This document shows positions 43,373 through 54,382 of a stretch of DNA of 64,000 nt, piece by piece (the stretch's first letter is position 1; every line of letters begins with the position of its first letter). Under the pieces are notes generated by a model. It ran no database searches, was not told the DNA's origin, and saw only the letters and a program-made list of their open reading frames with translations. The translations under genes were made by a program, and so were the position numbers. Source of the stretch: Teratosphaeria epicoccoides (Eukaryota; Ascomycota; Dothideomycetes; Mycosphaerellales; Teratosphaeriaceae); NCBI GenBank assembly GCA_021401465.1, contig JADDMT010000009.1, forward strand, positions 186,001 through 250,000. Reading direction: 5' to 3'.

Positions 43373-44869
43373 TTAGCGACTACTAGTTAGGGGCTTCCTG
43401 ACTAAACCCGAAGTAGGAGAGTCTTTCTTGTTATAGTCTGCTAGGGACTACCTACCTGCACGGGGTCTACTAAACACCCTGAAGCGACTATGAGTGACAG
43501 GGGTAATAACGCCACGAAGAGAGGCTGGCATCTTCTTCTTTAGTAGGTTGCGAGGGAGCTCGTCTTTAGAGCCTATAGTAGCCAGAGAACTAGCGACATC
43601 CTTACCGCACCTAGTCGCGACGACTACCTCATCCTTAGCATCAGAAGGCGAAGAGACTCAAGCGCGCTTGCGGCTATCGCGCTTGGCCCTCGAGATCATC
43701 TTGCGCTTCTTGACACGAGTGTCGACTACATCATCGGACTTAGTGTCCCCCTTAGGCGCAACTAGTATAGTGACACTACGGCGCGAAGGGATCACGTTAG
43801 GACCGAAGGTATCCTAGACGTCGTCATCCTCCTCATCCTTAAAGATCTGGCCTAGAGGCTTGTACCTTAGCGTCTTGACAGACGTAGTGCGGGTCGCAAG
43901 CAGGGAAGGTTCGGCTTCCTTGTCGCTGACCTCAATTTCGGCCCTAGCCTTCTTCTTCTTCTTAGACAGTAGCGTCAAGGCGGCGTAGGCGGCGGCGCTA
44001 CAATGTATTAGCTGTACGCACGCGACAGGATTCGAGTGAGTAACTTACGGCTTAGTCCTTAGGACTAGCTCGGAGGCAGGCTGTCTCTCGGTATAGCGCT
44101 AGGGCGTAGCCTTAGTAGCAGGAGTAGTAAATTGCTTGATGACCTTCTTGCGGATTATCTGCGTCTTAAAGTCATTGTTAATAGAGGCAAGGGCCCCGAG
44201 TTGCTAACGCTAACAGCTAGTCGGATATTTCTCGACGCTAACGTTAGCCTAGCAGAGAAAGTTAGCATTCATACTTAGAGGGTACCCGCACTATATACGT
44301 ACTATGGCAAAGGTCTCGAGCCTAACAGTTAGCACCTTTAAGATCTTCTAGACTAAGTCTACGATTAGACCTAGACAAACGTTTTCGCCTGTTAGCAGAG
44401 AGTCGAAGCGAACACCGCCATGAGAACGGTTAGCAGTCGCAGTAAAGCACAAGAGGGCGCCAAGTAGGTAGGCGAGTGCCTCGTAGTACTTAGCCTGTAG
44501 CCTGTTTATAGTCAGAGTGCCTTTGGCAATCCCCTTGTCGCGCGTACTCTAGAAGTTATCGATGTTACAGCAGAGCTAGTTATACTCGCCGTATACATCT
44601 TTAGGGAGGTCTTGGCATTTTTGATGCTTGCCATTATAGTTAACATAATTGCGGTAGACACTGCCCTCATTAAATCCGCCGACGTAGATCTCGGCTACGC
44701 TTCGGTTAGTACAAGTCACGCATACCTCGCGGGTAGGGGAAGCCTTACTAACACGCGGAGGAGAGATGTGTGCAGCTTAGCTACTAAGGTTGTCAAGGCA
44801 TTGTCGACATAAGCGACAATCGCGGGCAGAGCGAGTAGCGTCGAACTTAGTCTGTAGTACATGAGCCAT
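43373..44869 (-). pseudogene. Antisense accessory gene of family A, copy in A2
   Basis: Mirror copy of the gene at 31304-32800: ATG at 44869, TAA at 43375-43373, again exactly 1497 bp with no indel. Several cysteines of the cluster have become Tyr (TGC to TAC, TGT to TAT), and TAG codons interrupt the frame. The N-terminal C-x2-C pair is kept. The basic C-terminus (EEGEETQ-strand complement, KKRK-type NLS) matches. The TATA box lies 163 bp upstream at 45032-45025. Conservation of an equal-length frame in two independently decayed copies supports a real coding gene in the ancestor. Confidence 0.7.
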
Positions 44870-45667
44870 TATAGCTAAGACAGGTTAATTGATCTTGATT
44901 AATTGATTAAAGAAGAAGAAGCTCTAGTATAGACCCGTAGACACAGCGAGGTACAAGCTAAGCGAAATAGGAGCGGAGGTCGATGTTAGTGTCTTAGAAC
45001 AGGAAGTTTAGGAAAGCGACGAGGTTTTTATACCCTCTGACAGCCCCCCTGTTACCTACCGCAACCGTTAAGCTAGTAACTCGAACTACATGCGCAGAGT
45101 ACCTACCTTTAGTTAACTTACAAGGGGACCGAATAATGTAATAACGGATAACGCGGCTGTCACGCATGTGTGCCGACTACACTCGTGCTAGCCTACTAGC
45201 ATGAAAATGTGGCGAGGCCCGCGCTAGGAGCGCGCTCCTGCTATTTCGAGCGGCGCGCGCAGAGCGTCCGCGCACTTTCCTACTACCCTAAGGTTCTGTG
45301 ACACGTTCTTCACAGTCACGACTAAATAGGGACAGCTAAGCTACTTAGCAAGGCCGGCGCGCATGCTCGCCCTATAATTTCAAGGATTGACTAAAGTACA
45401 TGCTCGTAGTGTCCTGATATCTCGATCTGCATGTAAAGCGAAGGTGTTACGAAGCTACCTAACATGTAACAGGTTGAAACCCGCCCGAGTTAGCAGCCTC
45501 CGCCCTGTACTCGCTACGAAGGTATTAAGGTGTGCGCATGACATATGTTACGTAGGCTATCTACCTATTTACCCTTACGTGGTGTAAGCGTGCTACATCC
45601 TGTACCCTATATGTTCCGCGTGTATTACTTAGTAAGGCTAGGGACATCCTCATAGGAGGAGGGGTAG

Positions 45668-45904
45668 TGATACGGTTAATACTAGGGGGCCATTAGAACT
45701 ACATAGGTTCTAATGCCTACCCTTAGCATGTAGTGACCCTGCTACATATGGCAAGGGGGTCCTTCGTATATATGTTAGCTTGTATGTCGTATAAGTAGGA
45801 TTAGTTGTCGACGTAGGACGCCCCTATGTCGCTAACCCTACGGTACCCCTGCAGGGTTAGGCTCGGACATGCTTTCCCTAATTAAGGAGTTTCAGGGGTT
45901 ATAA
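45668..45904 (+). repeat. Family A LTR (A2, 3'), left part
   Basis: First 237 bp of the 3' LTR, starting TGATACGG after a polypurine tract. It is interrupted by B2 at TATAA (45900-45904). The remaining 123 bp continue at 52864-52986 and end CTATATAA, for a total of 360 bp. Confidence 0.85.
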
Positions 45905-46375
45905 TGTCATAAGGGTAGGTGCCGATAGCAGGAAGGTGACTAGGTGTTAGACTTGTAGAGCTGTAAAGAATATCGACAATAGCAGTTAACCTTATAACTA
46001 ACTATCCCCTAGGGAAAGGGAATTGAATTAAGCACGAAGCTCCTAACTACCTGTCCTAAAGCTATCCCTATATACTAGAGAGACAGAGCAGCTCTATTAG
46101 ATCTGTCGACAGACCCGACAGATCTGTGTCTATAGATCTATAGACTAACCCTACAGATCTAAGGGTCTATTATCCTATAACAGATCCCTTCTTCCTTGTA
46201 GGCCTATAGATCTGTAGACTAACCCTATAGATCCGGGGATCTGTCCTTACGTGATAGATCCTTTCTCCTATGACTATGCCTATAACTCATAGTACTCCTA
46301 TGACTATACCTATAACTCATAGCACTTAGGACCCTCATGATCCTAAAACCTATAGTACTCCTGACACTCATGACA
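45905..46375 (-). repeat. Family B LTR (B2, 3')
   Basis: 471 bp, TGTCATAAGG to CTCATGACA on the plus strand. It is 30 bp longer than its partner because of an extra unit of a CTATGACTCATAG-type minisatellite at about 46260-46320. Confidence 0.88.
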
Positions 46376-46452
46376 CTATCCCCCTCTTAGCCTAGCTCGT
46401 CCCTAAGCTACCTTATTAGTGCGGGGTTTCTCTTGTCATTTCCTTTTGTGCC

Positions 46453-47088
46453 ATGATGTCTTCTCTTTCTACATTACTGCCTTGTGTCATCCTAGATACT
46501 AACGCCCCTTTAACGCAGAAACGTAAACGCCGCGCGAATTGAATCTATTGTTAGGGCTAGGATAGCATGAAGTCCTATACTTGGTGTCAAGAGTTAAAGC
46601 TCGTTTGTTAGGTACACATTTCCTTGGGGAAATGTTCGTAATGTCACTTTAGCAACTGTCGGAGTTGCGACGCGAAGGTAACAGAGGTCGAATAGAAGAA
46701 GTTAGGCGATTAGTAGAAAAGACTAATTGCTAATCTCGATCATGCGAAGGCGGTCCTAGCCGAGGCTTCGCAGAAGATAATAGAGGCGCATGCAAAGGAG
46801 ATGCGTCTTCGAAAACAGTTAGACGCGGTCGACTAGGAGGTCGAGGATAGTTGCGCTCTCAAGGAGCGTGAGATCAGGGAGGATGAGGCCGAGGAACAAG
46901 CTCTCTCGCAGGCTAGGTTTCTTCTTGACCTAGATCCTTTAGCGGGTCTCGCTCTTAGTCCTACGACATGGAGCGTAATAGAGGGTTTCACTAACGCCTC
47001 ATATTAGGGTTTCCTGGATGGCGTGATAGCCGAGCCGATTGACGGCGTCCCGCAGGAGTCTAGTCGTGGCTTAGGATCTTCTTCCTAG
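46453..47088 (+). pseudogene. Antisense accessory gene of family B (six-Cys cluster plus coiled coil), copy in B2
   Basis: A frame of about 211 codons on the strand opposite to pol, between the chromodomain and the 3' LTR. It starts at a double ATG (46453, 46456). A QKRKRRA NLS-like patch is followed by a cluster of C-x2-C-x6-C-x8-C-x2-C-x4-C. The first Cys is TAT here but TGT in the fragment at 53565-52987. Then comes a long charged heptad-like helix (AKAVLAEASQKIIEAHAKE and LRKQLDAVD segments) and a hydrophobic LLDLDPLAGLALSP end. Cluster, basic patch and coiled coil are the layout of Zn2Cys6 regulators, though the last spacing is short. Interrupted by TAG, TAA and one TGA (CGA in the other copy). 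It overlaps the last codons of pol by about 18 bp on the opposite strand. Not recognised as a named family. Confidence 0.68.
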
Positions 47089-50000
47089 GTTCGTTCCTTT
47101 CTCGAAACTTCGTATCTTTTGCTAACAGTTTCGCAGATGTTCTCGGGGTTCCTAGGTGTTCTCGGTACTCCTACATCCTTCCCATTTTACTAAGTACTCT
47201 CGCTGTCCGTCCCGCTAGCGAGTGTCGACAATCTTTTCGACAGTGTACTCCGGTTCTTCTACTTTAGGGTCGAGTAGTAAGGGTTCCGTTTGCAGTGTAG
47301 CGTCTAGCGCTACTTGTTCTAGCAGAGAGACATGGAACACAGGGTGTATTCTCATCTGCTCAGGTAGCTGTAACTTAAAATTAACTAGTCCCTTCTTGGC
47401 CTTGATCCTGAATAGTCCTAGTTTTACAGCGTCTAGTTTTTTACTTAGCTTGTCTGATTTAATGTGACGGCAGAGGAGATACACCTTGTCCCCCTCCTTT
47501 AGAATTAGTCCCTTAATTCTCTTACGATTCACGTACTATGCCATGTTCTGCTAATAGAACTGCAGGTCGAGTCGTGCTTCTGTTTGCAGTTAGCGTAGAT
47601 GTTCTACTTGTCCGAGTGCTACTAGGTTTAGATTACTAGCTAAGACATCTAGAATGTCTTCTATAGCTAATCTATATGCTATCTAAAAAGGCGAGAGTCC
47701 TGTCGACTCTGCTAGCGTACTATTATACGCGAGCTATGCCATTAGCAATAACTCTACCTAGTTATTCTAGTCCCTATTCACATAGGATCGAAGGTACTAT
47801 TCTAACGTCTGATTTAGATGTTCTGTCTGTCTATCTGTCTAAGGGTAGAAGGAAGTACTTAGTCGATATTTGACCTAGAATTGCCTCATTAGGGCTCTCT
47901 AGAAGTTAGAGGTAAACATGGATCCTTGATCCGTTACTAGGTCCTGTAGCATGCCGTGTAGTGCTACTACCCATTTGATGAAGACATACGCGATATCTTT
48001 AGTCTTGAAGTCTTCGCGGTAAGGGATAAACTTCCTAAACTTAGTGAATCGGTTAACTACTACCATGATCCCGTCGAAGAACTCATTCGTAGCGGGTTCT
48101 CTCGACTAAAGTAGTTTAACGATGAAATCTATGGCGAGCGACTCCCATGGCCGTTAAGGTACCTTAAGTAGTCGTAGTAGCCTATACGGTTTGTGATAGT
48201 CGTGCTTACTTCGTTAGCAAGTTACACATTAACAGACGTAGTCCTCGATTGCCTTGCTCATCCTAGGGAAGTAATATTCTTGTCAGAGAATTCGCTTCAT
48301 TTTAGACACTCCCGGGTGTCCTGCCTAAGGTACGTCATGTCAGAGTCATAGTAGCTCTAATCGTAAAGACGTTAGCACGTATACTAATCCTTGAAACAGA
48401 AGGATTCTGTCTTCGTCTTCCTAATCCTCCTGTCCATTAATGTCGTCGCGGACAGCGAGTGCAGTTAGGTCGTAGACTAGCGCGTTCTTCAGGTCGTCCT
48501 GAAATTCACTAGTCTATGTGACAGTCGTAGCCGCAAGTCAGTTGACTCCTAGCGTGCTATCGCTATTTTCCTAGAGAACAGCATGTTTCTCCCGCTTCAC
48601 GCCCTTCATATAGTCCGTCTAGCGGCTAAGTGCATCGGCGCGTGCGTTATCGGTCCCCTTGCGATAGACGATCTTACAGTTAAAACTAGAGAGCTCCTTA
48701 CTCTACCGAACCTGTCGTTAGTTTAACTCTTTCGTCATTATAAAGTATCGCAAGTTCTCATAGTCTGTGTAGACCGTGACCTAGTGCTTAGAACCTTCTA
48801 AGTAGACTCGCTAGGCCTTATAGGCGTCTACTATAGCTAGAAGTTCTTTGTCGTAGACGTCGTATCGGAGTTTAGGTCTAGACAATTTCCTCGAGTAGTA
48901 GGTGACTAGCTATAGTCGTCTACTCGATCCTAGTTAACTTAAGCATGCCCTAAGTGCTACGTCAGAGGCATCTGTTTCGACTATGATAGGCTTATCTAGG
49001 TCGAATACAAGTAAGATCGGCTGATCTGTGAATCGTCGCTTAAGTTCCTTGAAGGCATTTCGTTAGGCGTCGTCCTACACGAATAGTGTATCCTTCGTCG
49101 TAAGAGTCGTAAGTAGTGCCGTAATCTTCGAATAGTTTGCTATAAACCTTCGGTAGAAGTTAGCAAACCTAAGGAAGGACTATACTTCCTTAACATTAGT
49201 CGGCGTAGGCTACTCTTTTACGACTTAGACTTTCTTAGTGTCTATCTTGATTCTATTCTATGCTACTACGTAGCTAAGGAATTGTACTTCCTGCTTGTGA
49301 AACTCGCTCTTCTAAGGCTTAACCTTTAACTAGTAATCCTGGAGTTTCTGAAGTACCTTGCGTACGTGAGTCCTATGCTCTTCGATCGTCCGGGAGTAGA
49401 CGAGGATGTCGTCTAGGTATACAACTACAAAGACGTCGAGGTACTCTCGTAGCACATTGTTAATAAATGCCTGCTATGTAGCTAGGGCGTTTGTTAACCT
49501 AAGTAGCATAACTATGTACTCGTAGTGTCTAAACCTAGTTCGGAACACAGTCTTCTATTCTTCACCTTCCTTAATTCGAATTCGGTTATACGCTCCGGGT
49601 ATGTCGAACTTCGAGAACTACATTGCTCCTTGTAGGCAGTCCTGTAACTCCGAGAGTAAAGGAAGCGGATAACTATTCTTTATCGTAATGTCGTTTAATC
49701 TACGATAATCTACGTAGAGTCGCTAGTTATCTTCCCCCTTAGGCACAAACAGGATCAGGTATCTGGCTAGGGACTATGACTCGCAGATGAAGCCTTTCCG
49801 GAGGTTGTCTTCTAGGTATTTCCGGAGAATCTCTAGTTTCGCCGCTAATAACAGGCGAACTGATTGCTTCGTTAGTGTCTTGCTAGGGAGTAAGGGTATC
49901 CTATAGTCCTACTCCTAGTTTTCTAGCAGAGCTTCTTAGTCAGGTTCTTCCTTGAAAAGAGTAGCGAACTCTTTATACTTATCGGGAACTATGAATTTGA

Positions 50001-52238
50001 CCCTGACTTCTATTTGCGTCGCTTTAACCTATAGGACGTGCACTTCCTGTTCTAGATCCTTAATAGCGGCTACTATCTCGCTTGAAGTCATAACACATAT
50101 TTCGATCTTGCCTAGTGCGTCGTGCACTACAGGTAGAGGTATCGATCTTGAGAGTTCTAGGAACTAGATCCTCTCATTCTTCTAGTCAATATAGGGGTTA
50201 GCGTTTCTTAGCTATGGCAACCCTAGTACTACATCCGAGCCTAGTGACTCCGTGATGTCAAACTAGAGCATCTCTTAGTAGCGTCCTATCCGTAGAGGCA
50301 TCATCTTAGTCTCTTCGTCAACTACTCCTTAGTTGTATGTAACCGGCTTTCTATTAATCGCTTGTAGCGAGAAAGCATTCGTCTTCGCCTCTAGCTTTAT
50401 CCTAGCTGTCCTAGCGAACTTGGGCGTCATGAAGATTCTAGTACATCCTGAATCTATTAAGGCCCTAGCTAGCGTCTCGTCGATGTGCACCTATACTCTA
50501 AGGTTGTTCGCGTATCTGGCGCTAATCGCGGCACATCGTTGCAGCCCTGTCTAGTCTGTCCGTAGGTCTAATTCCGGCAGACCTTGTCGTTTCCCGAATA
50601 ACTGTCTTCACGGACTAGTTCAGGGATCGTGCGGTCTCGGCTTCTTCTCTAAGCGTTACCGTTTTCTGGCCTAAGAGATCGTTCTCGTTCTTAGCCTCGC
50701 TGTTCCTACGCGTTTCTTGCGTACTCTATCTTTAAGTAATAGACTCGGAGTCGTAGCGCTCTTGGAATCTGAATACCTTCGTGGGTTAGGTAGCCTCCCT
50801 AGGGCGTAAACTCTACCCTAAACGGTATAATTTCTTGGACAACTTTCTGATGCGCGTGAGGTTAAGCTACAACTAGTAGTCTCCTCAGGTGTCGTCGCAT
50901 ATGGTCGGCTAGTTCGTCATACTAAAGCTAGTCAACATGTTGTACTCCATTAATCCATGGGCAAGCCTAAGCCTACTAGTTCTGTATAATTCGGATAATA
51001 TCGAGCCTGATGTCATATAGCGGCATAGCCTATCGCTCTATACTCTTGTCTTCCTCGGAATCAGGAATGACGGCTTCGACAATCTCGTAGTTGTCGTCTA
51101 AACCTTCTTCTTCTTCTTCTTCTAGCTCCTGTTACCTTAGGACTGTCGTACTAGAAGGTATACCCCTTAGCGCACAGATCGACTATGCCTTGTTTCGGCT
51201 AGGGTACTATCCGGAACCATCTTTATCACTCATGTGAATTCGACAATCGTCGTCATAGCACGTAGTCTAAGTAAGTGCGGCATAGTCCGGTTCTCGAGTA
51301 GCGGCGGCCTTTCGCTAAGGCGCTATTGTTGTCGCGCGAGCCTGCTCTATCCTAGGCAGTTCCTGTCGTTGCTTCTTAGCAAAACACTTGCGGGCAAAGT
51401 GTCCTTTCTTTCTACAGTTGTAGCACTCGAGATTACTCTTGTCGAATGGCTTCTTCAGACTATTCTAGGGAGGAGAGCCCTTCTGCGGCTTTCCTTGGGG
51501 TCTATTCTTCGGACGCCCCTTAGTCGCATCTAACTCCATAGGTTAGAGACCGTAGTAATCGCTTCGCCATTTTGGTGCTAATCATTAGACCTTATGGTTA
51601 GCCTGTGCTAGCTTGCGATTTCCATGTTGTCATTCTTGCTGTCGTTCCTAGATGCGATTATCGATTCTAATCGCGAGATCGCTTATTTCCTTGAATGTCT
51701 TTAGCTAATCTCCTCGGGCAATTTCGTCTTTAACCGTCTCCTTTAGTCCCTAGTAGAACTAAGCAGCTAAAGCATTATCATTCTAGTCGACTCGAGCAGA
51801 GAGGGTCTAAAAGTTCGCGCGGTACTTAATAGCAGAACCCTTCTGCTAGATTCCTAGGAGAGCTCTCTCGGCCTCTTGTTGCTTATTACTAAGCCTAAAC
51901 GCTTCGCGTAATGCCTTAAACAAAGACTTGTCTAAGTTGAGAATCTCCCTAGTTGTTGTCTTCCTAGCTTCGGCGCTGCTGACATAATCTAGATAATCTG
52001 TCAGATGAGGCTAGATAAACTCGAACGCTAGTCCCTTTAGGTAAGAGACAATGTACATCATTCGCTTATAATGTGTTGTAAACCATTCCGTATCCACGTT
52101 AAATGCTAACTAGCATTATAGGATAAACATCTCGACTTAAGATCATTATCCTGTAAACTCTGTAGGGCTTCCTATCTTGAAGCCGTTGTTGCCGTGTCTA
52201 TTCCTAGTAGTTGAACCTGCAACAGATGCTAGAGCCAT
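47071..52238 (-). pseudogene. gag and pol of family B, RIP-inactivated (B2)
   Basis: gag starts at ATG 52238 and carries the CYNC-x-KKGH-type zinc knuckle near 51420. pol ends at TAA 47071. The integrase C-terminus (EGDKVYLLCRHIKS, RIHPVFHVSLL) is followed by a chromodomain with the classic YLVKWEGC and ENTWEPREHL blocks at 47240-47130, where the Trp codon is TAG. Phase comparison puts pol in the -1 frame relative to gag, as in B1 and B3. This points to ribosomal frameshifting or a separate start, unlike family A. Confidence 0.8.
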
Positions 52239-52417
52239 CTCGCTAAGGTGAATAGATTCAAGCTACTACGTAATTTAAGGTATAGCGGCAACTTGTTCTC
52301 GTAGTGTCAGTTAACTGTCGCTAGAAGTTAAACTAACAGCTAAAGAACTACTTAACATAGGCGTATGTTAAGCGCTCGACGAGTCCCCTGATGCTTCCTT
52401 AGAAGTAGTGCTTAAAA

Positions 52418-52858
52418 TGTCATAAGGGTAGGTGCTAATAGCAGGAAGGTAACTAGGTGTTAGACTCGTAGAGCTGTGAAGAATATCGACAATAGTAGTT
52501 AACCTTGTAACTAACTATCCCCTAGGGAAAGGGAATTGAATTAAGCACGAAGCTCCTAACTGCCTGTCCTAAAGCTATCCCTATATACTAGAGAGACAGA
52601 GCAGCTCTATTAGATCTGTCGACAGACCCGACAGATCTATGTCTGTAGATCTGTAGACTAACCCTACAGATCTAAGGGTCTATCATCCTACGACAAATCC
52701 CTTCTTCCTTGTAGGCCTATAGATCTGTAATCTAACCCTATAGATCCGGGGATCTATCCTCACATAACAGATCCTTTCTCCTATGACTATACCTATGACT
52801 CATAGCACTTAGGACTCTCATGATCCTGAAACCTACAGTACTCCTGACACTCATGACA
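52418..52858 (-). repeat. Family B LTR (B2, 5')
   Basis: 441 bp, TGTCATAAGG to CTCATGACA on the plus strand, directly before the target duplication TATAA at 52859-52863. Confidence 0.88.
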
Positions 52859-52863
52859 TATAA

Positions 52864-52986
52864 GCACCCTTAGCGACACCTCTGCGATAAGCAGAAAGTA
52901 GCGCTGTCTTGTACCTACTAAAAGGTCGGATTACTCTGTCACACTACGAGATATTTCTATATCATATAGCATATACATCTATATAA
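52864..52986 (+). repeat. Family A LTR (A2, 3'), right part
   Basis: Last 123 bp of the 360-bp LTR split by B2. It ends CTATATAA instead of CTATATCA. Beyond it the sequence is family B. Confidence 0.82.
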
Positions 52987-53565
52987 CTCGGCTACCACGC
53001 CATCTAGGAAACCCTAATACGAGGCGTTAGCAAAACCCTCTATTACGCTCCATGTCGTAGGACTAAGAGCAAGACCTGCCGAAGGATCTAGGTCAAGAAG
53101 GAACCTAGCCTGTAAGAGAGCCTGTTCTTTAGCCTCATCCTCCCTGATCTCCTGCTCCTTAAGAGCGTAACTATCCTCGACCTCCTAGTTAACCGCGTCT
53201 AACTGTTTTCGAAGATGCATCTCCTTTACATGCGCCTCTATTATCTTCTGCAAAGCCTCGGCTAGGACTGCCTTCGCATAATCGAGATTAGTAATTAGTC
53301 TTTTCCGCTAATCACCTAACTTCTTCCATTCGACCTCTGTTACCTTCGTGTCGTAACTTCGACAGTTACTAAAGTAACATTACGAACATTTCCCTAAGGA
53401 AATGTGCACCTGACAGACGACCTTTAACTCTTGACACTAAGTACAGGACTTCATGCTATCCTAGCCCTAACGATAGATTCGATTTGCGCGGCGTTTACGT
53501 TTCTGCGTTAAAGGGGCGTTAGTGTCTAGGATGACATAAGGCAGTAATGTAGAAAGAGAAGACAT
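52987..53565 (-). pseudogene. Antisense accessory gene of family B, truncated copy (B1)
   Basis: Colinear with 46453-47040. This copy keeps the first Cys of the cluster as TGT, a CGA where B2 has TGA, and the KRKRRA-type basic patch. The last cysteine region and several Trp/Gln codons are mutated. It is cut off by the A2 LTR at 52986. It is the second witness that the frame is coding. Confidence 0.65.
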
Positions 53566-53645
53566 CACGGCACAAAAGGAAATGACAAGAGAAACCTCGT
53601 ACTAATAAGGTAGCTTAGGGACGAGCTAGGCTAAGAGGGGGATAG

Positions 53646-54057
53646 TGTCATGAGTGTTAGGAGTGCTATAAGTCATAGGATTGTGAGGGTCCTAAGGACT
53701 ATAAGTCATAAGCATAGTCATAGGAGAAAGGATCTGTCACGTAAGTACAGATCTATAGGCCTATAAGGGAGAAGGGATCTGTTACGGGATGACAGACCCT
53801 CGGATCTATAGGGTTAGTCTATAGATCTACAGACACGGATCTGTTAGGTCTGTCGACAGATCTAACAGAGCTGCTCTGTCTCTCTAGTATATAGGGATAG
53901 CTTTAGGACAGGTAGTTAGGAGCTTTGTGCTTAATTTAATTCCCTTTCCCTAGGGGATAGTTAGTTACAAGGATAATTGCCATTGTCGATATTCTTTACA
54001 GCTCTACGAGTCTAACACCTAGTTACCTTCCTGCTATCGGCACCTACCCTTATGACA
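53646..54057 (+). repeat. Family B LTR (B1, 3')
   Basis: 412 bp, TGTCATGAG to CTTATGACA. It is the shortest family-B LTR here, with one minisatellite unit and part of the hairpin array missing. Confidence 0.85.
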
Positions 54058-54382
54058 CGTACTATGTCTACTAAGACGCTAAGGCACAAGCCTCTAGGCC
54101 AGATCTTTGAGGATGAGGAGGATGACGACGTCTATGATACCTTCGGTCCTAACGTGATCCCTTTGCGCCATAGTGTCGCCGCACTAGTTGCGCCTAAGGG
54201 AGACACTAAGTCCGATGATGTAGTCGACACTCGTGTTAAGAAGCGCAAGATAATCTCGAGGGCCGAGCGTGACAGCTACAAGCGCGCCTGAGTCTCTTCG
54301 CCTTCTAATGCTAAGGATGAGGTAGTTGTCGCGACTAGGCGCGGTAAGGATGTCGCTAGCTCTCTAGCTACTATAGGCTCCG
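54058..54382 (+). pseudogene. Fragment of the family A antisense gene (third copy)
   Basis: 325 bp colinear without indels to 32282-32606 of A1. It encodes the acidic FEDEEDDD patch and the KKRK NLS-like patch. It begins exactly at the end of the B LTR and ends exactly at the edge of the next block, so it is the visible remainder of another family-A element (A3) broken by insertions. Confidence 0.7.

Larger units (their letters stand above)
45905..52858 (-). mobile_element. Ty3/gypsy chromovirus family B, copy B2, complete with TSD
   Basis: Full-length 6954-bp minus-strand element. 5' LTR 52858-52418, gag from ATG 52238, protease (ALIDSG block near 50460), RT (YLDDILVYS near 49400), RNase H, integrase, chromodomain at about 47240-47110, antisense gene 46453-47088, polypurine tract (AGAGGGGGATAG on the minus strand) at 46376-46392, and 3' LTR 46375-45905. 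Flanked by the target duplication TATAA at 45900-45904 and 52859-52863, within the 3' LTR of A2. It is the most complete family-B copy in the window and is still riddled with TAG codons. Confidence 0.9.
29685..52986 (+). mobile_element. Ty3/gypsy chromovirus family A, copy A2 (interrupted by A1 and B2)
   Basis: Composite element on the plus strand. It consists of the 5' LTR 29685-30044, the first about 100 bp of the internal region including the gag start to 30145, A1 inserted at 30146-38314, the rest of gag-pol to 43232, an antisense gene at 43373-44869, a polypurine tract (AGGAGGAGGGGTAG) just before the 3' LTR at 45668, and the 3' LTR split by B2. After removing A1, B2 and one copy of each target duplication, its length is about 8.17 kb, equal to A1. 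Flanking 5-mers (ATAAC left, CTCGG right) do not match, so the ends have been rearranged since insertion. Confidence 0.85.
52987..54057 (+). mobile_element. Family B, copy B1, 3' part (antisense gene fragment and 3' LTR)
   Basis: Inverted match to the 46376-47040 end of B2, followed by a polypurine tract (AAGAGGGGGATAG) and the LTR 53646-54057. It carries a truncated antisense gene on the minus strand from ATG 53565 to the A2 junction. It is the likely 3' end of the copy whose 5' part is 26414-29684, separated from it by A2 and by a pol deletion. Confidence 0.75.

Noticed and set aside
30146..45904. Inverted duplication of one locus
   Set aside because: The CCCGA duplication and restored gag show insertion of a sister element in opposite orientation.
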